64,000 bases of DNA from JALOAT01 sp041685115 (lineage in GTDB: Bacteria; Pseudomonadota; Gammaproteobacteria; Thiohalomonadales; Thiohalomonadaceae). Below the pieces are notes generated by a model. It saw nothing but the letters and a program-made list of their open reading frames with translations, ran no database searches and had not been told where the DNA came from. The stretch covers positions 62,001-126,000 of the forward strand of contig JAWLGK010000002.1 in assembly GCA_041685115.1 (NCBI GenBank), written 5' to 3'. A program made the position numbers and the translations under genes. Shown here piece by piece: positions 34,578-43,850 of this stretch (its first letter is position 1; each line of letters begins with the position of its first letter).

Positions 34578-37500
34578 ATGTCCAGCGCCGAACTCGCCTC
34601 CCTTTCCCAACGCCTTGCCGATTGCCTCCTCGCCGACCGACGGGTCCTGTCGCGGCGCCTGGACGGGCTGCGCCGCCGCCTGGCGGAAGGCAAGCCGGTG
34701 GACCGCGGAGTGGCCGATGTCGCCGCGGCCATCGCCGCCAGCGCCGCGCAGCTGGAGCGGCGCCGGGCGCAGGCGCCGCGCCCCAGCTACCCGGAAAACC
34801 TGCCCGTCTCCGCGCGCCGCGAGGAGATCGCCGCGGCCATCGCCCGCCACCAGGTGGTGGTGATCGCCGGCGAGACCGGTTCGGGCAAGACCACCCAGAT
34901 CCCGAAGATCTGCCTGGAACTGGGCCGCGGCGTCACCGGCCTCATCGGCCACACCCAGCCGCGGCGCATCGCCGCCCGCTCGGTGGCGGCGCGCGTGGCC
35001 GAGGAGTTGGGCACACCGCTTGGGCAGACCGTCGGCTACAAGGTGCGCTTTTCCGATCACGTGTCCGCGCAGACCCTGGTCAAGCTGCTCACGGACGGCA
35101 TGCTGCTCGCCGAGGTGCAGGGCGATCCGCTGCTCGACCAGTACGACACGCTTATCATTGACGAGGCCCACGAGCGCAGCCTCAACATCGATTTCCTGCT
35201 CGGCTATCTCAAGCGCCTGCTGCCGCGCCGCCCGGACCTCAAGCTCATCATCACCTCGGCCACCATCAACACCGAGAGCTTCTCGCGCTTTTTCGACGGC
35301 GCGCCGGTGATCGAGGTGTCGGGCCGCACCTGGCCGGTCGAGGTGCGCTATCGCCCCCTGGCCGGTGACGAGGACGAGCGCGATCGCAGCCAGCTCGACG
35401 CCATCGTGGATGCGGTGGACGAACTGGGCCGCATCGACCCGCTCGGCGACATCCTGGTGTTCCTCGCCGGCGAGCGCGAGATCCGCGAGACCGCCGAGGC
35501 GCTGCGCAAGCAACCGCTCCGGCACACGGAGATCCTGCCGCTGTTCTCGCGCCTGTCTGCGGCCGAGCAGGACCGCGTGTTCAAACCGCACGGCGGGCGG
35601 CGCATCGTGCTCGCCACCAATGTGGCCGAGACCTCGCTCACCGTGCCCGGCATCCGCTTCGTCATCGACCCGGGCTTCGCGCGCTTCTCGCGCTATTCGC
35701 ACCGCACCAAGGTACAGCGCCTGCCCATCGAGCCCGTATCCCAGGCCTCGGCCAACCAGCGCGCCGGCCGCTGCGGGCGCGTGGGGCCGGGCGTGTGCAT
35801 CCGCCTCTATTCGGAAGAGGATTTTCTCGCCCGTCCCGCGTTCACCGAACCGGAGATCCTGCGCACCAATCTCGCCAGCGTGATCCTGCAGATGGCCGCG
35901 CTGCGCCTCGGTGACCCGCAGGACTTTCCGTTCATGGAGCCGCCCGACCGGCGCTACATCAACGACGGCTATCGCCTGTTGCAGGAATTGCAGGCGGTGG
36001 ACGGGGAGCGCCGGGTGACCGAGATCGGCCGGCGCCTGGCGCGCCTGCCCGTGGACCCGCGGCTCGGCCGCATGCTGTTGGCCGCCGATCGCGAAGGCAG
36101 CCTGCGCGAGGTGATGATCATCGTCAGCGCGCTGTCGGTGCAGGACCCGCGCGAGCGCCCCATGGACGCCCAGCAGGCGGCGGACCAGGCGCACGCGCAT
36201 TTCATGGACGACGCCGGCGAGGGCGAGAAGAAGGCGCCGCGCTCCGATTTTCTCGCCTTCGTGCGGCTGTGGGACTACTTCCACGAGAAGGCGCGTCACC
36301 TCTCCCAAAACAAGCTGCGCAAGCTGTGCAAGAGCGAGTTCCTGTCCTATGTGCGCCTGCGCGAATGGCACGAGATCCACGGCCAACTGGCCGCGCTGGC
36401 CGAAGAGATGAAGCTGCGCGTGAACCAGGAACCGGCCGCCCATGCGGTGGTCCACCGCGCCGTGCTTACCGGGCTGCTCGGCCACGTGGCGGTGCGTGCG
36501 GAGGTCGATGAGGACAAACCGCCCAAGGCGCGTCGGCGCGCGCCCGTGGAATACCTGGGCGCGCGCAACCTCAAGCTCACCTTGTTCCCGGGATCGGGGC
36601 TGGCCAAGCATCCGCCCAAGTGGATCATGGCCGCGGAACTGGTGGAGACCGCGCGCCTGTTCGCGCGCACCGTGGCCGGAATCGAACCGGAATGGATCGA
36701 ACAGCTCGCCCCGCACCTGCTCAAGCGCAGCTGGTTCGAGCCGCACTGGGAGAAGAAACCGGCGCGGGTGGCGGCCTTTGAGCAGGCCACGCTGTATGGC
36801 CTCGTGGTGGTGGCGCGCCGGCGCGTCAACTACGGGCCCATCGACCCGAAGGTTGCCCGCGAGATCTTCATCCGCGAGGCGCTGGTGGCGGGCGAACTGC
36901 GCACCCAGGCGGCGTTTTTCGCGCACAATCAGCGCCTCATTGCCGAGGTGGAGGAGCTGGAGGCCAAGCGCCGCCGCCGCGACCTGCTGGTGGACGAGCA
37001 GTCCCTGTTCGAGTTCTACGACGCGCGCATCCCGGCCGGGGTCTACGACGGCGCCAGCTTCGAACACTGGCGCCGCGAGGCCGAGGCGCGCGAGCCGCGA
37101 CTGCTGCACCTTACGCACGAGGCGCTCATGCGCCAGGCGGGCGAGGGCGTGGCCGCGGAACAGTTCCCGTCCGTACTGGACATGGATGGCACGCCGCTCG
37201 CGCTCAGTTACGTGTTTGCCCCGGGCGATGCAAACGACGGCGTCACCGCGAGCGTGCCGGTGGCCGCGCTGGCGCAGCTGGACGCGGCACGGCTCGAATG
37301 GCTGGTGCTTGGCCTGCGCGAGGAGAAGATCGCTGCACTCATCAAGACACTGCCCAAGCACTTGCGCAGGAACTTCGTCCCGGCCCCCCACTTCGCGCGC
37401 GCGCTCATGGAACGCCTCGTGCCCGGGCGGCACTCGTTGCGCGATGCCATGGGCGACGAATTGCGGCGCATGACCGGCGTGGAAGTCCCGCGCGAGTCCT

Positions 37501-38504
37501 GGCAGCCCGAGGCGCTGCCGCCGCACCTCCGTTTCAATCTGCGGGTAGTGGACGACAAGGGCCGCGAACTGGCGAGCGGGCGTGATCTCGAAGTCCTCAA
37601 GGCGAAGCTGGCGGGGAAGGTCCAGGCCGCCTTCGAGGCGGCGCCGTTCTCGGCCATGGAGCAGACAGGGCTCACCGCCTGGAGTTTCGGCGGCCTGGAA
37701 CCGGTGGTCACACTGCCGCGCCAGGGCATCACCCTGCGCGCCTACCCGGCGCTCGTGGATGAAGGCGCGAGCGTGGCGCTGCGCTTCATGCAGGATGCCC
37801 ACGAGGCCGAGTCGGCCACCCGCGAAGGCCTGCGCCGCCTGTTCATGTTGGCCCAGCCCGACAAGGTCAAGTACCTCAAAAAGTCCCTGCCGGGCTTGCA
37901 GACCATGTGCCTGCATTACGCCACCGTCGGGCGCTGCGACGATCTCAAGGACGACCTGACGCGCGCTGCATTCGACGTGTTCATGGCCGAGCCCTGGCCG
38001 CGCAACGCGGACGCATTCAACGCCCGGCTCGCCGACGGCAAATCACGCCTGGTCGCCGATGCGACGTCCCTGGCCGCCCGCGTCGCCGAGGCGCTCGCGG
38101 AATTCCACGCCGTGGCGAGGCTGCTGGACAGCGACGCACCGCATCGCCGCCACGCGCACGATGAGGTCCGCGAGCAGATCGCCTGGTTGATCCGTCCGGG
38201 CTTCATCACGCACACCCCGCCCGCCTGGCGCATGCACCTGCCGCGCTACCTGAAAGCGGCACGCCTGCGCCTGGAGAAACTGGACCGCAACCCCGCGCGC
38301 GATCGCCAACTGGGTGAGGACGTGGCCCGATTGTGGCAGCCCGTGCGCGAACGCCTGGAGGCCGGTGCGCCGGTGCCGCAAGAGATCATCGAATTCCGCT
38401 GGCTGATCGAAGAGCTGCGTGTGTCGCTGTTCGCTCAGGAGTTGAAAACCGTGGTACCCGTCTCGGCCGCGCGCCTCGAGAAGCGCTGGCGCGAGCTTGC
38501 CTGA
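34578..38504 (+). CDS. hrpA: ATP-dependent RNA helicase HrpA
   Basis: The 1,308-aa DEAH-box helicase shows Walker A GETGSGKTTQIP (about residues 97-108), TQPRRIAARSVAARV, DEAH box IIDEAHERSLN, SAT motif ITSATINTESF and motif VI QRAGRCGR. The HA2, OB-fold and long HrpA-specific C-terminal extension follow. E. coli HrpA is about 1,300 aa, so the gene is full-length. The role is RNA unwinding, with processing of fimbrial mRNA and ribosome rescue reported in E. coli. It converges with the SARP-like regulator, 36 bp downstream. Confidence 0.96.
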   Translation: MSSAELASLSQRLADCLLADRRVLSRRLDGLRRRLAEGKPVDRGVADVAAAIAASAAQLERRRAQAPRPSYPENLPVSARREEIAAAIARHQVVVIAGETGSGKTTQIPKICLELGRGVTGLIGHTQPRRIAARSVAARVAEELGTPLGQTVGYKVRFSDHVSAQTLVKLLTDGMLLAEVQGDPLLDQYDTLIIDEAHERSLNIDFLLGYLKRLLPRRPDLKLIITSATINTESFSRFFDGAPVIEVSGRTWPVEVRYRPLAGDEDERDRSQLDAIVDAVDELGRIDPLGDILVFLAGEREIRETAEALRKQPLRHTEILPLFSRLSAAEQDRVFKPHGGRRIVLATNVAETSLTVPGIRFVIDPGFARFSRYSHRTKVQRLPIEPVSQASANQRAGRCGRVGPGVCIRLYSEEDFLARPAFTEPEILRTNLASVILQMAALRLGDPQDFPFMEPPDRRYINDGYRLLQELQAVDGERRVTEIGRRLARLPVDPRLGRMLLAADREGSLREVMIIVSALSVQDPRERPMDAQQAADQAHAHFMDDAGEGEKKAPRSDFLAFVRLWDYFHEKARHLSQNKLRKLCKSEFLSYVRLREWHEIHGQLAALAEEMKLRVNQEPAAHAVVHRAVLTGLLGHVAVRAEVDEDKPPKARRRAPVEYLGARNLKLTLFPGSGLAKHPPKWIMAAELVETARLFARTVAGIEPEWIEQLAPHLLKRSWFEPHWEKKPARVAAFEQATLYGLVVVARRRVNYGPIDPKVAREIFIREALVAGELRTQAAFFAHNQRLIAEVEELEAKRRRRDLLVDEQSLFEFYDARIPAGVYDGASFEHWRREAEAREPRLLHLTHEALMRQAGEGVAAEQFPSVLDMDGTPLALSYVFAPGDANDGVTASVPVAALAQLDAARLEWLVLGLREEKIAALIKTLPKHLRRNFVPAPHFARALMERLVPGRHSLRDAMGDELRRMTGVEVPRESWQPEALPPHLRFNLRVVDDKGRELASGRDLEVLKAKLAGKVQAAFEAAPFSAMEQTGLTAWSFGGLEPVVTLPRQGITLRAYPALVDEGASVALRFMQDAHEAESATREGLRRLFMLAQPDKVKYLKKSLPGLQTMCLHYATVGRCDDLKDDLTRAAFDVFMAEPWPRNADAFNARLADGKSRLVADATSLAARVAEALAEFHAVARLLDSDAPHRRHAHDEVREQIAWLIRPGFITHTPPAWRMHLPRYLKAARLRLEKLDRNPARDRQLGEDVARLWQPVRERLEAGAPVPQEIIEFRWLIEELRVSLFAQELKTVVPVSAARLEKRWRELA

Positions 38505-38540
38505 GTCGCCCTCACTGCATTCGCCGCCACTGCGGAGCCC

Positions 38541-41500
38541 TCATTTGACGGCCAGGCGCGTGCGGATGCGCCGCAGCAGCGGGGCGGCGTGCTGCGCCTC
38601 GGCGATGGCCGCAGCCTGCCGGAAGCAGGCCTCGGCCCCGGCCGCGTCGGGCGGTGAGCAGCACAGCAGCATTTCTCCGCGCAGGCGGTAAACCTCCGCG
38701 TCGTAGTGTCGGTTGCCGGAGCGTTCACTCGAAGCCAGGCAGCGCGCCGCAGTGTCCAGCGCCGCCTCGAACAGGCCCAGTGCCACCTGGGATTCCAGCA
38801 GCGCTACCAGAAAGAAGACCTCGGCACCCAGCATGGTCTCGTGTACCACCTCCAGCAGGGATACGAGGATCGTGACGCCCTGCGCGTCGCCCGCGGCGGC
38901 CAGGCGGCGCCCGTGTAGCAGCATGCCGGTGGCCTCCCAGAACGCGAAACCCTTGCGCTGGCCAAGGGCGAGCAGTTCGTCAGTGAGTGTGTCGTCCGGA
39001 CGCTTGCCCGCGTACCAGTGCAGCTTGATGGCGAAGGTGAGGGCGAAGGCGAGGCTGTAAGGATGATTGCTTTGCCGGGCGAGGGCCAGGGACTCGCGGC
39101 TCCGCGCCCAGGCCTGCTCTTCCTCGCCGAGGAACCAGAGCGTCCAGGACAGGAAGCCCAGCGCCGAGACCTGGTAATCCTCGCCAAAGTCCGCCGACAG
39201 CCGTCCCGGCGCGGTGTGCTGGCCCAGCGCCACGGCCGTTTCCAGTGCCGCGCGGGCGGCACGGAACTCGCCCATGCAGAACAGCGGGTTGCCCTGGGTG
39301 TAGTGGGCCAGCAGCAGGTGTTCGGAGCGATTGCTCTGCTCGGCAAGAAGGCGGATGCGTCCGGACAGCGCCAAAGAGGCGTGATAACCCTCCTGGGAAC
39401 TGGAGGTCTGCCAGAGCCCCAGCAGTGACTGCAACAGCATGTCCTCGTCACGGACCATGCGTGCCAGCTCGATGGCCCGTTCGTAGTTCTCCTGCACGGT
39501 ATGCGCACCGTAGCCCTGGCTCGACACCAGCGGCAGGCCCAGAGCGGTGCGCAGGGCCAGTTCGGTGCGGTCCCGCACCAGACCGGCGGGCAGCGTCGCG
39601 ACCAGCGCCAGTCCCTTGCGGTAGTGAGCGATGGCCTCCGCATTGGCAGAACGCTGCGCGGTGCGCTGGCCGGCACGCTGCCACCATTGGATGGCCTGTT
39701 CTGTTTCGCCGCACTCGCTGAGGTGGTAGGCGGCCAGTTCCGGCCGCGACACGAGCATCTCCGGGAAGCGTTCCAGCAGGCACTCGGCGACGCGTCGATG
39801 GGCGGCCTGACGGGGTGTGCGCGCCAGTGAGGCGTAGGCCGCCTCCTGGAGCAGGGCGTGGTGAAAGCGCCAGGTGCCTGGATCGAGATCATGCACCAGG
39901 AGCCCGTGCCTTTCGAGTGTGAGCAACTGGTCGGTGAACTCGTCCGGCGTCAGGGTCGCGGCCGCCCGCAGCAGCGCTTCGGGAAACGATTTGCCCGCCA
40001 CTGCCGCGAGTTGCGCCAGGGGGCGTGCCTCGTGGCACTTGTCGAGACGCGCCATAAGCAGGTGTTGAAGGCTGGGTGGGACGCCTTCGGCCGGAGGTTG
40101 CCCGGCGAGCAGCCGGGCCATCTCTTCCACAAACAGCGGCACGCCGCCGGTGAGGGTGCGGATGCGATCGGCGAGTGGCGGCGCCAGCCCGGGCGCCACA
40201 TGGGCCACTATGGACGCCACGGCGACAGGAGAAAGTGGCGCCAGGGCCATGTGAAATATTCGCCGGCGCGAGCGGGGCAGGGGTGTGCCGGGGCGCGTGG
40301 TCAGCACCAGAAGCACATGTTGCTCGGGCGCCCGCGCCGCGGCACGCCGCGCCAATTCCAGCGTGGAGGGGTCCGCCCAATGGACGTCCTCCAGCAGCAA
40401 CAGCAGCGGTTCGCCGCGGCTGCGCCGGTCGAGGATATCCAGCAGCAGGTCGGCGGTGCGGCGTCGCCCTTCGGCCGGGGTGATCTCCGGCAGCGGGTGA
40501 TCCGGATTCGGCGGTAGCGCCAGCAGTTGCAGCAGCAGTGCGGGTGCGTCCGGGCGATCCGGGAGCAGGTCCGCGGCATACCGGACCACGGCCTCAGGCC
40601 CGCTCTCGTCCACCAGCAGGCGTCGCAGCAATTCCACCACCGGGTGGAAGGGCGAGCCCTGGGCCCGGCTGTCGCAACGCAACAGGCGCACTGCCGCGCC
40701 CCGCCGCACCAGCCCCGCCCTGAATTCATCCACCAGGCGCGACTTGCCGATGCCGGCATCCCCGCTCACGACCAGAGTCGCGCCCCGGCCGGCGCAGGCG
40801 TCACGCCACAGGGATTCCAGACGCGCCTGCTCCGTATCGCGCGCCACGAAGGGTGTCAGGGCGACGGCCGCTTCCAGGCGGTGCCGGGCAGGCGTGGCGC
40901 GCAACACCCGGAACATGGCCACGCTGGCGCCCGAGGGCAGCGCCACCCGGCCCGCCGGCACGCCCTCGAAATAGCCCTCGGCAAGCAGCCACACGGGCTT
41001 GCTGGCCAGAACGATGCCCCCCTCGGTGTGGCACGCGGGGGCATGCAGGCGCATGGCCACGTTCGCCAATTGCCCGGAGATGTCGGGGGTCGCCCGGTTA
41101 CCGTCGGTGACGAGCGTGCCGCCGTGCACGCCAAGTTCTAGCCGTACGCCGGAAAAGTGCGTGGCCTCCGTTGCCAGCGCCAGCGCTGCCTCCAGCGCCC
41201 GGCGCGGCGCCTCTTCCTGCGCCAGGGGAAAACCGAACCAGGCCAGCAGGCCGCCGGCCGGGTTGGCGAGCACGTGGCCATCGTGGCGGCCGAGCAGGTC
41301 GCGGCAGCGTTGCAGGGGGAGTTCGCAGAGTTCGGCCACCCGTTCTGGGTCCGTGTCCCGCGGGCAGATCATCTGCACCGAGATCACGGCAGCCGGGCGG
41401 CGCTCCAGGCCAGCGGCAGGCGCCGCCGTTGGTAGAGCCTCGGCCATGCCCTGGCGCAGGGCTGCCGCGAGGGCACAGGTCGCCGGTTCCGGCGGTACGC

Positions 41501-42245
41501 CCAGGTGCTCGTGAAGCAGGCGGCGGAAGGATTCGAAACGTTCGAGCGCTTCCGCCGCGAGGCCGGCGGCGGCCAGGGTGTTCATCACCAGCCGCAGGTG
41601 CCCCTCGTTGTCCGACGCCATGTCCCCCAGGCGCCGTGCGGCCTCCACCGCTGTGTGCGCGGTGCCCGCGGACAAATGCCATTGGCACAGCTCCGCGGCG
41701 CATGCCACGGTCACTCCGTGCAGCACCCGGCGCCAGTGCGCCAGCCATTCGGCCAGCGGTGTGCCGTCCACCAGGTCATCGAAACCTTCCAGAAAAGGTG
41801 CGCGGTACAGCGCGACGGCTTCGGCCAGACGGGCGGCACTCGCTGCGTCGGTGGCCCTCGACGGCGCATCGAGCAACAGGCGGGCGTCGACCTCCACCAG
41901 GCGACGAGGATTGATGCCGACCGTGTCGCGGCTGATGTGCAGCAGTGGTTGTGCAGCCTTCCCGTCACCGACCGCCTCGCGCAGCACGAACAGCATGCGC
42001 CGCAACCGCGTCCGTCCCGCGCCGGCCGCCAGGTCACCCCATAGCAGTTCGGCCAACATCTCGCGACGGTGAGTACGCTTCGCCTCCATGAGCAGGTAGG
42101 CCAGCAACACGTGCGCGCGACGATACCCCGTTGCGCGCAAGGGGGTGTAGACCTGGTCCGGATCCATGCCGCCGAGCAAGGTGAAGCGCAGGGGTGAAGG
42201 TTCGGCGAGGTGCGCCTGGCGACGGGATGAGGGACTCTCTGTCAT
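38541..42245 (-). CDS. SARP/BTAD regulator with cyclase-like, ATPase and TPR domains
   Basis: The 1,234-aa protein has a winged-helix DNA-binding domain (about 19-116, LRFTLLGG and EMLAELLWGD) and a bacterial transcriptional-activation domain (about 117-266). A degenerate class III cyclase-like domain follows (about 285-451, VISVQMICPRDTDPERVAEL and VRLELGVHGGTLVTDGNRAT). A P-loop ATPase region with GDAGIGKSRLVDE (about 495-507) and LLLLEDVHWADPS comes next. The C-terminus is TPR-like (about 820-1234). The cyclase-like domain lacks the usual metal-binding Asp motifs, so it is probably non-catalytic. Start ATG 42245 has no clear ribosome-binding site. The divergent neighbour is the HD-GYP gene. 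Confidence 0.88.
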   Translation of the reverse strand: MTESPSSRRQAHLAEPSPLRFTLLGGMDPDQVYTPLRATGYRRAHVLLAYLLMEAKRTHRREMLAELLWGDLAAGAGRTRLRRMLFVLREAVGDGKAAQPLLHISRDTVGINPRRLVEVDARLLLDAPSRATDAASAARLAEAVALYRAPFLEGFDDLVDGTPLAEWLAHWRRVLHGVTVACAAELCQWHLSAGTAHTAVEAARRLGDMASDNEGHLRLVMNTLAAAGLAAEALERFESFRRLLHEHLGVPPEPATCALAAALRQGMAEALPTAAPAAGLERRPAAVISVQMICPRDTDPERVAELCELPLQRCRDLLGRHDGHVLANPAGGLLAWFGFPLAQEEAPRRALEAALALATEATHFSGVRLELGVHGGTLVTDGNRATPDISGQLANVAMRLHAPACHTEGGIVLASKPVWLLAEGYFEGVPAGRVALPSGASVAMFRVLRATPARHRLEAAVALTPFVARDTEQARLESLWRDACAGRGATLVVSGDAGIGKSRLVDEFRAGLVRRGAAVRLLRCDSRAQGSPFHPVVELLRRLLVDESGPEAVVRYAADLLPDRPDAPALLLQLLALPPNPDHPLPEITPAEGRRRTADLLLDILDRRSRGEPLLLLLEDVHWADPSTLELARRAAARAPEQHVLLVLTTRPGTPLPRSRRRIFHMALAPLSPVAVASIVAHVAPGLAPPLADRIRTLTGGVPLFVEEMARLLAGQPPAEGVPPSLQHLLMARLDKCHEARPLAQLAAVAGKSFPEALLRAAATLTPDEFTDQLLTLERHGLLVHDLDPGTWRFHHALLQEAAYASLARTPRQAAHRRVAECLLERFPEMLVSRPELAAYHLSECGETEQAIQWWQRAGQRTAQRSANAEAIAHYRKGLALVATLPAGLVRDRTELALRTALGLPLVSSQGYGAHTVQENYERAIELARMVRDEDMLLQSLLGLWQTSSSQEGYHASLALSGRIRLLAEQSNRSEHLLLAHYTQGNPLFCMGEFRAARAALETAVALGQHTAPGRLSADFGEDYQVSALGFLSWTLWFLGEEEQAWARSRESLALARQSNHPYSLAFALTFAIKLHWYAGKRPDDTLTDELLALGQRKGFAFWEATGMLLHGRRLAAAGDAQGVTILVSLLEVVHETMLGAEVFFLVALLESQVALGLFEAALDTAARCLASSERSGNRHYDAEVYRLRGEMLLCCSPPDAAGAEACFRQAAAIAEAQHAAPLLRRIRTRLAVK

Positions 42246-42413
42246 GTTGGGGCGTACTGAAGGCGTGGAGCGACTACTGGCACGAGCTCTTGCGATGTTA
42301 ACACCCGCATCCTCCGGTGCAATGGAATGCGCAGTGGACTGTCGCACGTGCGCGGGGTTGCGCTATCGGCGGGCGGAGGATGCAGATCTTCTCCCCACAT
42401 CAGGAGAAAGGGA

Positions 42414-42650
42414 CTAGTCCGCAGCGTGTGCAGTCTCTCCGTACCTGCAATCCCCGAAACCACCCTTTCATTCCGGCAGGCCACTAGTCCTGTCTAGTCC
42501 TCGTGGTTGATTTGCAACCGGGTGATACGAGGTCATTCTTGGCGGTTACCGGCAGCGTACCGCTCATATCCCGCGCCGCCGCGCTCACGGGAGGACGTCG
42601 CAGCCGTGCTCGCAGGGCGGGACGGTGTTAGGACGGTCGGTGACTAGACT
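42414..42650. promoter_or_regulatory. CTAGTCC heptamer repeats in the divergent spacer
   Basis: The 531-bp spacer 42246-42776 between the SARP-like gene and the HD-GYP gene has no ORF worth calling. CTAGTCC occurs at 42414, 42484 and 42494, and a variant CTAGACT at 42644. All offsets are multiples of 10 bp (70, 10 and 150), so all lie on one face of the helix, as in SARP binding sites built from direct heptamers. Proposed operator; unproven. Confidence 0.45.
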
Positions 42651-42776
42651 CCTCGCAAACATGCCAACTACACAGCTTTTCCGAACCGACATGATGCCCA
42701 GTCGTCTGCGCGCGCCCGAACGCTGTCCGCGGCATTCCGCGGGCCTCGGGCGGGGTCGTTCCAGGGGGAGAGGTTT

Positions 42777-43844
42777 GTGCGCCGAATCATGATGTCCGTC
42801 AAGAAAAGGTCTGACGTAACCACCTGCGAGGAGATGGCTCAAGGAGAGGATATCCCGCAAGGAGAGGAGACCTCACTAGAAACCGTGTGGATGAACTCGG
42901 CCTCCCGTCCCCCGGTCTCGGTCCGCGAGGAACGCTGGCGTGCCTCGCGGGTGGCGCGGGAGGCCATCGAGGTGATGACCCACGTGATGGAGCGGGTACG
43001 GCTGGGCAGGGAGATGGACGTGGGGCGGCTGGAGCCCGTGGCCGACCGGATCATCGCCTCGGTCGCCCGCAATCCCGATGCGCTGCGCAGTCTCGGCCGG
43101 GTGCGTTATCGGGACCGCTACACCTTCGAACACTCCGTCAGTGTGGCCGTGCTTGCCACCTCCTTCGGCCAGGCGCTGGGCCTTGGCGTGGACGCGCTGC
43201 ACGATCTGGCCCTCGCCGGTCTGCTGCACGACGTGGGCAAGGCGCGTACGCCGCTCAACATCCTGAACAAGCCGGGCGGCCTGGACCCGGACGAGCAGGT
43301 GGTGATGCGTCGGCATGTAGTGGATTCGGGCTTGCTCCTGGAGGCGGCCAACGTATCGCCCGCGGTGGTGTGCGGCGCCGCCGAGCACCACGAGCGGCAC
43401 GATGGCAGTGGCTATCCGGACGGCCTCGCGGGTGACGACATCAGCCTGTTCGGTCGCGTGATCGGCATTTCCGACGTGTACGACGCGGTGACCGCCGATC
43501 GCGTCTACCGGCGTGGCCAGACACCCACCGCAGTGTTGCGCAAGCTGCTCGGTACCGCGGACCGTGAGTTCGAGGCTACGTTGGTGCACCGCTTCATCCA
43601 GACCGTGGGCATCTACCCGGTGGGCAGTCTGGTGCGCCTGGAAAGCGGACGCCTCGCGGTGGTGCTCGAACGGGGCGAGCGCGATCTGCTGCGCCCCCTG
43701 GTGCGTGTGTTCTACGACGCAAAGGCGCGCAGTTTTCTCTCGCCTTGCGATCTGGACCTGGCCGCCTCGGCCGAGGTGGACGGCATCGTCGCCTCCGAGC
43801 TGCCCTTGCGCTGGGGCATCAAGCCTCACCTCTTCATGGATTGA
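42777..43844 (+). CDS. HD-GYP-domain c-di-GMP phosphodiesterase
   Basis: The 355-aa response-type protein has an N-terminal helical region (about 40-105) and an HD-GYP domain with HD pair HDVGK (151-155), H180 and HHERHDGSGYPDGL (204-217). These are the residues needed for metal binding and c-di-GMP hydrolysis. A short C-terminal beta segment follows (VGSLVRLESGRLAVVLE). GTG 42777 is chosen because GGGGGAGAGG lies 4-12 nt upstream. The HDOD gene starts 6 bp after the stop, so the two are probably one transcript and may share a signalling pathway. Confidence 0.92.
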   Translation: MRRIMMSVKKRSDVTTCEEMAQGEDIPQGEETSLETVWMNSASRPPVSVREERWRASRVAREAIEVMTHVMERVRLGREMDVGRLEPVADRIIASVARNPDALRSLGRVRYRDRYTFEHSVSVAVLATSFGQALGLGVDALHDLALAGLLHDVGKARTPLNILNKPGGLDPDEQVVMRRHVVDSGLLLEAANVSPAVVCGAAEHHERHDGSGYPDGLAGDDISLFGRVIGISDVYDAVTADRVYRRGQTPTAVLRKLLGTADREFEATLVHRFIQTVGIYPVGSLVRLESGRLAVVLERGERDLLRPLVRVFYDAKARSFLSPCDLDLAASAEVDGIVASELPLRWGIKPHLFMD

Positions 43845-43850
43845 ACAGCC

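Noticed and set aside
34563..37916. 1,117-aa minus-strand ORF opposite hrpA
   Set aside because: Antisense shadow in high-GC DNA; the plus strand has all helicase motifs.
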